The position numbers and the translations under genes were made by a program. A stretch of 64,000 nt of DNA from Cerasicoccus maritimus (GTDB lineage: Bacteria; Verrucomicrobiota; Verrucomicrobiia; Opitutales; Cerasicoccaceae): assembly GCA_031296935.1 (NCBI GenBank), contig JAVDPD010000024.1:1-64000 (forward strand). Reading direction: 5' to 3'. The notes beneath the pieces were generated by a model. That model was not told the DNA's origin, ran no database searches, and was given only the letters and a program-made list of their open reading frames with translations. Shown here in pieces: positions 46,163-53,983 of this stretch (the first letter of the stretch is position 1; every line of letters starts with the position of its first letter).

Positions 46163-46548
46163 GGAAATGCCGATCAACGTGCGCAGTGTCGGTTGGATTG
46201 TCAAAGTGTATTATTTTGAGTGGCGTAAGTTGTTGACTCCCAGTGCGAGTTAATAGTGAGAGCTGCTCACTAATAAAATGCTCAAGCGTGCACTTTTTGT
46301 TTGGCGGACAGAGGTATATAATTTAGTGTTTAATTGATCACTTAAACTGCCTCTTCGAAGTAGCATAGGCGTCTCGCCTGTGCCCTAATCCATCTAGCCG
46401 CGCACAGGCGAGACGCCTATGCTACTTGAACGCGCCACTCTTACGCAGCACTCGCTGAAGCTTCGCGCTCCTACCACTCCAACTCTCAACTCATCCCTCG
46501 TAGCTCCCAAACCTATTCACTTTCCCAACCTATACACCATGAACTTCT
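46163..46548. other. non-coding stretch with an inverted REP-like pair
   Basis: No gene recognised. AT-rich sequence with several TTAATTGATCACTTAAAC-like A/T words leads to the REP pair at 46358-46427, followed by pyrimidine-rich sequence up to the decayed gene. It could carry the promoter of the membrane-protein operon (minus strand) between about 46163 and 46260. Confidence 0.4.
46358..46427. repeat. inverted REP-like pair with 26-bp perfect arms
   Basis: The 26 bases 46358-46383 are repeated in exact reverse complement at 46402-46427, with an 18-base spacer. Each arm begins with AAGTAGC and contains the small stem AGGCG-TCT-CGCCT, i.e. a GTAG head plus hairpin as in bacterial REP sequences. 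Similar heads are seen at 10494 and 28008. Confidence 0.65.
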
Positions 46549-46811
46549 CTATCCACCATCATCCACCTTAGCAAGCGCCGCCAAGGTATCCCAGTCGACG
46601 CCATGCGGGGGCTTTCGAGTCGCCGTCGTGAGAGTGTTGCGACAGCGGGCCCATTCGCCGCCGGGTAGGTGTAAAATGCCTGGCGCCCGACGCCCAATGC
46701 TGCCGCAAACGAGCTCCACGTCGGACCCTCTATGCCAGTCTGCCCAGCGCAGCGTCGACGTGTGAGTCTTGTCGGTTTACGCTCTTGCTTGATTTGCCAG
46801 CAATGCGTCAT
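46549..46811 (-). pseudogene. frameshifted remnant of a small HTH-like gene
   Basis: ATG at 46809-46811 opens a frame that reads TGIEGPTWSSFAAALGVGRQ, a plausible helix-turn-helix start, then becomes nonsense. After the AAAA run at 46673-46676 (TTTT on this strand), the -1 frame continues as LHLPGGEWARC, then TTATRKPPHGVDWDTLAALA, and a TAG at 46549-46551. Restoring one T would join the two parts into one protein of about 87 residues. Such small proteins occur next to phage or mobile genes. The remainder of 46812-47143 (minus strand) does not look coding. Confidence 0.4.
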
Positions 46812-47274
46812 GCCGACAGGCTCCTTTGCGGGCCGCCCCTGAGTCGCCTGCGATTCTCCTGCGCCTCACTCCGGCGAGCGGGCAGGGATATTATTGTTCT
46901 TTGAAATATATAGCTGGACGACTGTCCCCCCCCCTCCCTCCATGCGAGTGTGGCCCCAAAGGGGAGGTTAATCGAAGTGCCTTGATTTAATGAATATGAG
47001 TAAGTTGGGGAGTCGTTCCGATGGTGCTGAGTTGGGTGGAAGGGTCTGCCGCTACGCGTTGTTGTCAGATTCATGGAGCATACTTGAATATAGCGTAACA
47101 TGGCTAGGGCTAGGGCCTTATAGAGGTAGGTAGGTACGGGCAATCCTGATAGACGTTTACCTCAGATTGGCTGATTACAGCTTAACGGTAGTTGCTATTT
47201 GTCGTATAGAGATTTGTCTGTTTTACGAGGCGTGTTATCCATCGAAAAGACAAGCTACTAACCAGCCATCTTCC
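46812..47274. other. gene-poor stretch with a C9 run
   Basis: No gene is supported. It contains a run of nine C at 46926-46934, a purine-rich block and the likely promoter region of the histidine kinase gene. Small open frames on the minus strand in 46808-47143 have composition unlike the neighbours and no recognisable start context. Confidence 0.4.
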
Positions 47275-48816
47275 GTGACCAATCAAACTGACCAACCATT
47301 GGTGCGACCGTCGCCGACAGCCGAAATCTGGGGGAGCATTTTGGACTCAATTGCCAAGTGTGAGGAAGGTGAGTCTACGGAGGCTCGTTTGGCCCGAACG
47401 CAGTGCGCTTTCACGCTGTTGGGCATCGTGTTTGGCTTGGGATACGTGGGCTTATTTGTGGCGATTGATTTTTGGTTTGCCGTGGTGACGATCCTGGTGG
47501 CGCTGCTTGCAATTGGTATGGCGATCCCAATGATTCGGGCTGGCCTGTCTTTATCTTTCACTGGTAACTGGCTTACGGGCGTATTCGTCCTGGGTTTCAC
47601 CGTGATGATTTATGGCGAGGGGGGCGTTTCGGCGCACGCGGCGGCTTGGCTCGCGGCGGCTCCTCTTTGCGGCCTGATGATGATCAGCGCGCGGGCTGCC
47701 TGGGGCTGGGCTTTTGTCACGGTAGGCATTTTGACGGTTTACTTTGTGGTCGAAATGATGGGCGTGCACTTTAGCCCGCTCTACGATCCACAGTGGCGCA
47801 CGCTTGTTACCGGGCTTGGTTTTCTGGGGCTCGGCCCCTTCTTGTTCACCATTGCGCTGACCTTTGAACTGACCCGTGAACGCGCGGTAACAGCCAAGGT
47901 GCTGGCGATGAGTAATCTGGCCATCGCCAATCGCAAACTACATTTTGCCAATCAGGACAAAGATCACTTCCTGGGCATTGTCGCCCATGATTTACGCAAT
48001 CCACTGGGCCTCGTAGACGCTTATTCTCAGATGCTCGCGCTACGTGATGATATGCCGCCGGAGGCTCTGGAGCAGATCGGGACGATTATTAAGTCCAGCA
48101 AACGCATGGCTGGTATTTTGGACGATTTGCTCAATCTGAACGCCATCGAACAGGGGGACTATCCATTGACAAATGGCATCTTCGAGCTGGGTGGCATTGC
48201 CAAAGAATGCGTGGAAAGCGCACGCTTCAAAGCCAATGATAAAGGCACCAGGGTTCGTATAGATATCGAGCACCCACTCAACCGTGCTCAGGTTGATGAG
48301 CGTGCGCTTGGGCAAGTGCTGGACAACTTAATTTCAAATGCCGTTAAGTATTCGCCTGCGGGGTCGCAGGTCAGTGTGGTGAGTCGGCAGGACAATGATT
48401 GCGCGATTCTCGAAGTCATTGACCAAGGACCTGGTTTTACTGAAGATGACCGCGCCAAACTCTTTCAACGTTTCTCCAGGCTAAGCGCTCGCCCGACAGG
48501 TGGTGAGTCCTCAACCGGGCTTGGTTTATCGATCGTAAAACGCATCACCGAGGCCATGCACGGACAGGTGGAATGCCTGCCTGGAAAGGTCTGCGGCACG
48601 TGTTTCCGGCTGAGTTTTCCAGCGGTGGAGCCTGAGGCAGCCGATGGTCCTAAGGCCGCCCAGAAGCACTTGGCCCAGTCATTGCCAGTAGCGATCAAGC
48701 AGACTAATGAGCCCTCGCACCTGGAGGTTTTGCCCGAGGCCGAGCCGATGGTTGCTGAGCCCCAGATGGTCCGCTTTCAAGGTAAGAAAAAGCTGGGATT
48801 GCGGCGCTCCGGTTAG
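47275..48816 (+). CDS. membrane sensor histidine kinase, orphan
   Basis: A 513-residue histidine kinase. The N-terminal third has about six transmembrane helices (about 45-215) with no obvious periplasmic sensor. Then DHFLGIVAHDLRNPLG (phospho-accepting His about 238), N box QVLDNLISNAVKYSP near 348, G1 VIDQGPGF, F box and G2 TGLGLSIVKR near 425. After the catalytic domain there is a 70-residue Pro/Glu-rich tail ending in basic KKKLGLRR. I use GTG at 47275 because the upstream 36 codons look unlike protein; there is no clear RBS, so the start is uncertain. No response regulator lies nearby. Confidence 0.88.
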   Translation: MTNQTDQPLVRPSPTAEIWGSILDSIAKCEEGESTEARLARTQCAFTLLGIVFGLGYVGLFVAIDFWFAVVTILVALLAIGMAIPMIRAGLSLSFTGNWLTGVFVLGFTVMIYGEGGVSAHAAAWLAAAPLCGLMMISARAAWGWAFVTVGILTVYFVVEMMGVHFSPLYDPQWRTLVTGLGFLGLGPFLFTIALTFELTRERAVTAKVLAMSNLAIANRKLHFANQDKDHFLGIVAHDLRNPLGLVDAYSQMLALRDDMPPEALEQIGTIIKSSKRMAGILDDLLNLNAIEQGDYPLTNGIFELGGIAKECVESARFKANDKGTRVRIDIEHPLNRAQVDERALGQVLDNLISNAVKYSPAGSQVSVVSRQDNDCAILEVIDQGPGFTEDDRAKLFQRFSRLSARPTGGESSTGLGLSIVKRITEAMHGQVECLPGKVCGTCFRLSFPAVEPEAADGPKAAQKHLAQSLPVAIKQTNEPSHLEVLPEAEPMVAEPQMVRFQGKKKLGLRRSG

Positions 48817-48853
48817 GTTCTTTGTTGTGGCATGGTTCGCCACGTAACTGATG

Positions 48854-49549
48854 TTATGCTTTTCGGCGTCGCCAGTAAATGGACCCCACAAAGGCGATGC
48901 CTGCCATGCCCAAGGCGATGGTTGAAGGCTCGGGGATGGCGGAAATTTCCGCAACGCCGAGGTAGATGAAGTCGTTACTGTTGGCGTTGGTGGCTCCGGG
49001 GGTGACGGTTAAGGTGATGATGCCGCCTGCGGTTGGCGCAATGTCGGAAATCAATACCGTGTTGGTCACATTGTCGGAGGGATTCAACGTGTCCGAGCCG
49101 GAATTCGCGCCTTGCAGGGTGTAGAGAGTGGAGCGGTCTTCTGAGGTGATACGCGAAGCATAGAGGGTAAAGCTGTAAGTCTTGTTCACGTCCAAGCCAG
49201 AGAATTCCAGCACGCCCATGGCATCACCCGGGTTTGTCCATTGGTCATTGGCATCGTAGAAAGAGGTGCCCGTTGCCGTTGACGGATAGGGGGCGGAAGC
49301 ACTGGTGGTACCGCTCGAATTAACGCCCGCAAACGCGTTGGTCGTTTCCATGCTAATGCCGGTCAGAGATCCGTTGATATCAACCAAGTTAGCGATGCTG
49401 GAGCCCTGCGGGGTGCCGGTGTAGTTGTTCCAGGTTTCCGGCTGGCCAGTTACGGTATTTGAGGAGTTCGTGTAATTGATCAGAATGGTTTGCGCCATTA
49501 CGAGCGACGGCATGGCGAGGGATGCTATAATTGAAAGCTTAATTTTCAT
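48854..49549 (-). CDS. PEP-CTERM sorting domain protein
   Basis: A 231-residue exported protein: signal peptide (about 1-19, ending VMAQ), Ser/Thr/Asn-rich beta body, and the sorting tail IPEPSTIALGMAGIAFVG ending IYWRRRKA. Convergent with the histidine kinase, ending 38 bases from it. No paired exosortase nearby. Function unknown; body resembles other PEP-CTERM proteins with a single beta-sandwich. Confidence 0.87.
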   Translation of the reverse strand: MKIKLSIIASLAMPSLVMAQTILINYTNSSNTVTGQPETWNNYTGTPQGSSIANLVDINGSLTGISMETTNAFAGVNSSGTTSASAPYPSTATGTSFYDANDQWTNPGDAMGVLEFSGLDVNKTYSFTLYASRITSEDRSTLYTLQGANSGSDTLNPSDNVTNTVLISDIAPTAGGIITLTVTPGATNANSNDFIYLGVAEISAIPEPSTIALGMAGIAFVGSIYWRRRKA

Positions 49550-49654
49550 GGGGTGAGGGTATTATTAAGATTACACATCGTCTTTAACAATATAGGCTTA
49601 AGTTTTCGATAGAAAAATCTGCCTTTTGCCCCGGGGACCAGCCGGTCTGGTCAT

Positions 49655-50407
49655 CTATTGAGTCGTCGCGACTTCGCTTTCGGATTCCACTGTCGACTTT
49701 TGGGGTGTTGTTTCATCGCGCAGGAGGACGAACTTTACTTCGAAGGGACGTTGTGGGTCTTGTAAGAGCAACACGAGTAGTCGCATTTGCTGGTGGAGCG
49801 GGAAAATGGTGGATTTGACCGGACGCCAGGAATTGTCGTCTTCGATTTTGCGAACGAGGCGAAACGGTGCCAGAAACTTTGGCGGCTTCAACGACTGTGG
49901 GCTAACTACGGCTTCCGCGCGCGGTGTAAGTTGAAAGGTTTCCTTGCTCAGTTGCCCGGCAAAAGTGTGGTTAGTGAAGTTGATGAGGCGCACGGACTGC
50001 GGCGGGAATTGTTCGTAGCTGTCGTCGATGACGAGCGTGCGGTAGGGTAAACCGGAATTTTCCGGACCAGGAATGATGATGAGCAGCTGTTGTGGACTGC
50101 CGGGAATGAGCGATACGTCGGTCATCGGAATTGCTGGGCCGATGGCTTCGCCGTCCAACGATTTGGCTCCGCTGAAAACGAAGTTTGCCGGCCCCTCATA
50201 CTGCATGCGTTGCGAGCGCATTTTCATCGGGGCAACGATGGGCTTGTCGCCTTCGTAGCCGGGGTAGGACAGCTGCATTTCGGCGTCCCAGCAGATGATG
50301 CTCAACTGGGTGTTGACCCACGGCACTTTCTCTGGTTCGGCGCGTAGGGCAAGGCACGCGCAACTGGCGGCAAGGAGGCTCAGGCAAAGTTTGAGGAGCG
50401 GTTTCAT
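49655..50407 (-). CDS. secreted protein coupled to a giant pseudopilin-like gene
   Basis: A 250-residue protein with a signal peptide (about 1-22, LSLLAASCACLALRAEP). The body is beta-rich with no motif I can name. Its ATG at 50405-50407 overlaps the stop of the pseudopilin-like gene (ATGA), so the two are translated together. It probably works with that protein at the envelope; function unknown. Confidence 0.65.
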   Translation of the reverse strand: MKPLLKLCLSLLAASCACLALRAEPEKVPWVNTQLSIICWDAEMQLSYPGYEGDKPIVAPMKMRSQRMQYEGPANFVFSGAKSLDGEAIGPAIPMTDVSLIPGSPQQLLIIIPGPENSGLPYRTLVIDDSYEQFPPQSVRLINFTNHTFAGQLSKETFQLTPRAEAVVSPQSLKPPKFLAPFRLVRKIEDDNSWRPVKSTIFPLHQQMRLLVLLLQDPQRPFEVKFVLLRDETTPQKSTVESESEVATTQ

Positions 50408-53400
50408 ATTTCGTTATTGGCGAGCCAGCGGAAAGAGGTGATGACAAAGCGGCGGCCAAATTCTGTGCTGGGGGAATTGGCGGGCAGATCGGCCAAGGCG
50501 GTTTCGGCGGGCTCGCGGCCAACGTAGTCAGGCAGGCGCTGCACGTAGGCTTCGCACCAGGCGCGGGCTTGGACTTCGCCAGTGAGCGGGTTGCGCGAGT
50601 CGCCATAAGCGCGGATGACAAAAGTGTCTGAGCGTGCGCTCATCGCCGGAGCCAGTGGCGTGATCAAATCACTTTGCATGAGAAAGCCCGGGGCCCCGGT
50701 GGCGCGGAGTTTGCCGCGGGCGGCATCAGCGTTGTCGGCGTTGACGAAGGTTTCTTCCACCACAAGCGCGTTGTTTACGGAGTTGGCGGCGATGACGCCG
50801 GGCAGGTCGTCGAGCACCTTCTTACCAGGGCTGTCGATGGTCGGGTCGTCCTGGTTGACCACGTAGTCAATCGCCGCTTGGACGATGCCTTTCTGGTTAC
50901 GTGGGTCGGTGGCAGCTTGATTCAGATCGCGGTTGAAGAACTCCGCCAAACTGCGCGACGGACGTCCGCGCTCTTGAATGCCAATGACGATCTGCTCGGC
51001 GATTTGGTAAAGCTCGTCATTGCTCAGCGTGCGGTAGCCGGACCATTCATACAGCTGGCCTTGGTCGGCGCGGGGGTCGGCCGAGTGGACGCGGCGGAGG
51101 CGCAGGTAGGGGCGCACGTCGTCATCAGTTTGCGCGGTGCCGCTGGGGTTGTCGTAGCCGTAGTCAGTTTGCGGCACGCCGGCGAGGAAGGCAGCCCAGG
51201 CCTCGACCGAGGTCGAGTTGACGTTGAAGGCGCCGTTGATCATCAGGTTCGCGGCTGCTTTTTCATAGCCGCCCATGCCGGTGAGGCTGGTCAGACTCGT
51301 AGTCGTGTCACCGTCGTAGATCGCGAGCCGCGTGTTAGGCAAGTCAATGTCTTCGCCGTTAACGATGGCCTCGGGCAGGCTGGAGAAGAAGAAGCGATCC
51401 CAGAGCGCCTCGTTGAGCGCATAGGAAAAATCGCGGGCGTTGTGTTCATAAAAAATGGAGGCGTAGCTGTTACCGAGCGGGTAGGCGGGATGCTTGCCGC
51501 CGGTCCCCCAATTGACATGCGCGAGCTGCCCGAATGAAACGAGCACATCGTTCTTACGCAGCACATCGAAAAGGATGACTTCGCTGGAGCCGTTGCCATC
51601 GTCTTCGATGCTACCTCCCCAGAAGGCGTGTTCAAAGTCTGCTGCGACAGGAATTTGGTAATCTGCTTCGCGATAGCTATCAAAGTGGAAAAGCGGGCTG
51701 TTGTCCCAACCGCCGAGGCGTTGAGCCATCGGGGCGCGTGGATTGGCATCGATGAGCGAGCGCATGCCTGCTGTTTTCTCGTTGTAGGTGCCGCCATTTG
51801 AGTTGCGGGCAGGGTGGCCATCGGGAATCAGATGATTGCTGTCGCCGGGTTGGTTGCCGTTACTCAGGTAGTCATTGGACGGCGTGGTCATGGAAAAACG
51901 GAAACTGATCAAAGTCAGGGATGCGGTCGGCGGGCTCGGAGGATCCGTCGGATTAGCACCCTCGAAGTAAGCCATCCTCGCGTAGGGTTTGGAGCTATAT
52001 TTATCACCAGTGTTCTTGTTGAATTTGATGTCCATGCGGCTCGACTCGGTTTCGGTGTAGTGGAGCACCTGAGTGGGCGTGGGAAAATAATTCGGACTGG
52101 CGTGACCGCCGGCCAGCGTGATTGCGGGGTGTTGCTGTGGAATTTCCTGTAGCTCAATTTTCGCAGTGGAGTCTACGGCGATGAGGAGTGGGTCAATCGC
52201 GATGCCGGTATCGATTAGGATATTGGCGGTGGTATAATTATTTTCCAAATCGATGACACCGCCAGCGCTGCTATCCATGAGCGTATCGACGGGCAGTGTA
52301 TAGATCTTCACTTCGCCCGGCTCGAACGAATCCGTGATGTTGAAGGCTAGTTCCAAGCTTCCGAGTTGGCTATCGAACTGGAGGGGGCCGACGGTGGTTT
52401 TCGGCGAGCTGTTATCCATGAACGCCTGAAATACGACTCCGGGAGGCGCTGGATTCTTTTTACTGTTGGCCCGTGGCTTGAACATCACGCAGTAGTCTGC
52501 AGAATTGAGCTTCACGTTGTAGGGATTGCATAAAACGATGGCGGGCTGAAGCACCAGTCGGTAATTCGCGCCGGACAAATCCACACCGAAACGTAAATCT
52601 AGGAGGGTGAGAATCGGCATGATTGCATGCGTGGTGGATGGCTCCACTCTGTATCGCTCAAGGTTGTTGAACGGCGCGAAGACGGGGTCCATTGCGCCAC
52701 TGGAACTTGCGCGGTTCTCTACGAAGGAACGAACCAAGTCCCAGGTCGGGGCGGCGGGCTCTTTGCGTGCGGTGTAAGTGTTTTGCCATGAAATTTGTCC
52801 CACTGGGCCGGGGTCCGGTAAAATGCGCTCGCCGGCGTCGTTGTAGTTGCCGAAGTCGATGGCGAGATCGTCGCCTATTTCCGATTGCGCGGGCTCGGTC
52901 GTGATGGGTAGATCGGTGCTCAAGCCGCGGGTGAGGTCGCGTCGCAAGCCGCCGCGAAGGGTGTCTGCGAGGACGCCGAGACTGCTGTGCACGCTGACAT
53001 CGCCTTGCAGGTCGGCGACGCTTTGCGCGGTGACGTCGGCATCGTCCGAACTAAGGAGAAGGAGCTCTTCGTAGTTAGAGAGACGCGCGATTTTTTCGCG
53101 GAATTCCGTTTGTGCTGCGGACTCGTTTTCCGATTGCTTTTGATAAACTGCGGAGAGCGAGGTGAGTAGCTCGCCGCCAAATTCCGAGGCCAGCGTTAGT
53201 TTGCGAACTTGCTCATCGGAGCCTGAGGCGGCGGTTGGCGATTCATCCACCACGGGCAACGAAGCGAGGATGCCGACATCACCTACCCAATAAGCGTAGC
53301 GACCGTTGGAGTCTTCATCGATGATTTCACTCGACTGAAGTTTGACTTGGCGCTCTGCGGAGAGATCGGCGCCGAGCACGGATCTGACGAGCCAGACATT

Positions 53401-53823
53401 TTGATTGTCATTGGCGGGGTCGACCACGGGGGCGTTGACGGGAGAAAGGGTAGCGGCGTCGCCATTCACGAGCCAGGTCATCGGCTGGTTATCAGCGGGC
53501 GCAGCGGCGTGGGTGGGGTTGTTTTGATCGGCTGGGCGCGCATCCCAAACACCGGTCCAGGTTGGGTTACCGGTGTTGGCGGCATTGATGTCCGCGCGGG
53601 CAGTTACGCGTTGGTCAGGGCCGGCGTAGCGTTGCAATTGCCCCAGCGCTTCAAGCAGTCCAAACTTGGCGTTTTCCTGTGCTTCGATTTGGTGGACCGC
53701 ATGTGTGGTGGACGCAGTTTCAATCAAGGTGAGCGAAGAGAGAGAGAGGATCAACGACACCAGCAGCGCCATTAGCATCAGCGCAATGACGAGCGCAAAA
53801 CCTTTCTTCTTTTGGTTAAGCAT
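50404..53823 (-). CDS. giant pseudopilin-like protein (PilX/GspK type)
   Basis: A 1139-residue protein with a prepilin-like start: MLNQKKKGFALVIALMLMAL, i.e. basic leader, G|F cleavage site and a hydrophobic helix, without the Glu at +5 (the position is Ile), as in the minor pseudopilins GspK and PilX. The remaining 1100 residues are a large soluble region with many Asp/Asn/Thr and no recognised domain. Such giant prepilins are seen in Verrucomicrobiota. It may sit at the tip of the pilus or pseudopilus driven by the ATPases at 36-42 kb (inference). The start at 53821-53823 was chosen so that the leader is short. Confidence 0.7.
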   Translation of the reverse strand: MLNQKKKGFALVIALMLMALLVSLILSLSSLTLIETASTTHAVHQIEAQENAKFGLLEALGQLQRYAGPDQRVTARADINAANTGNPTWTGVWDARPADQNNPTHAAAPADNQPMTWLVNGDAATLSPVNAPVVDPANDNQNVWLVRSVLGADLSAERQVKLQSSEIIDEDSNGRYAYWVGDVGILASLPVVDESPTAASGSDEQVRKLTLASEFGGELLTSLSAVYQKQSENESAAQTEFREKIARLSNYEELLLLSSDDADVTAQSVADLQGDVSVHSSLGVLADTLRGGLRRDLTRGLSTDLPITTEPAQSEIGDDLAIDFGNYNDAGERILPDPGPVGQISWQNTYTARKEPAAPTWDLVRSFVENRASSSGAMDPVFAPFNNLERYRVEPSTTHAIMPILTLLDLRFGVDLSGANYRLVLQPAIVLCNPYNVKLNSADYCVMFKPRANSKKNPAPPGVVFQAFMDNSSPKTTVGPLQFDSQLGSLELAFNITDSFEPGEVKIYTLPVDTLMDSSAGGVIDLENNYTTANILIDTGIAIDPLLIAVDSTAKIELQEIPQQHPAITLAGGHASPNYFPTPTQVLHYTETESSRMDIKFNKNTGDKYSSKPYARMAYFEGANPTDPPSPPTASLTLISFRFSMTTPSNDYLSNGNQPGDSNHLIPDGHPARNSNGGTYNEKTAGMRSLIDANPRAPMAQRLGGWDNSPLFHFDSYREADYQIPVAADFEHAFWGGSIEDDGNGSSEVILFDVLRKNDVLVSFGQLAHVNWGTGGKHPAYPLGNSYASIFYEHNARDFSYALNEALWDRFFFSSLPEAIVNGEDIDLPNTRLAIYDGDTTTSLTSLTGMGGYEKAAANLMINGAFNVNSTSVEAWAAFLAGVPQTDYGYDNPSGTAQTDDDVRPYLRLRRVHSADPRADQGQLYEWSGYRTLSNDELYQIAEQIVIGIQERGRPSRSLAEFFNRDLNQAATDPRNQKGIVQAAIDYVVNQDDPTIDSPGKKVLDDLPGVIAANSVNNALVVEETFVNADNADAARGKLRATGAPGFLMQSDLITPLAPAMSARSDTFVIRAYGDSRNPLTGEVQARAWCEAYVQRLPDYVGREPAETALADLPANSPSTEFGRRFVITSFRWLANNEI

Positions 53824-53917
53824 CTTGGGGCGAGTGATCGTTTTTCTCAACTGGGGTATTGGGCCAACAGGCTGCATGGGTATCATTATCGACGCTAGTC
53901 GCTTAAAATCAAATTGG

Positions 53918-53943
53918 CGAAATGTTTACGCGTAAACATTTCG
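53918..53943 (+). promoter_or_regulatory. 26-bp perfect palindromic operator (core TTTACGCGTAAA)
   Basis: Positions 53918-53943 form an exact 26-base palindrome centred between 53930 and 53931; the core is GTTTACGCGTAAAC. It lies 40 bases before the polysaccharide-lyase-like gene. Shorter versions occur at 55818, 57047 and, with changes, at 62565-62614. The LacI-family protein at 59510-60628 is the likely binder. Confidence 0.85.
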
Positions 53944-53983
53944 ATGCGTTTACAATTTGCAGTTTCCGGCGAATTCATTAGGC

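Noticed and set aside
46808..47143. 111-residue minus-strand frame
   Set aside because: Composition is unlike the other proteins, the start has no RBS, and it crosses the C9 run; treated as non-coding.
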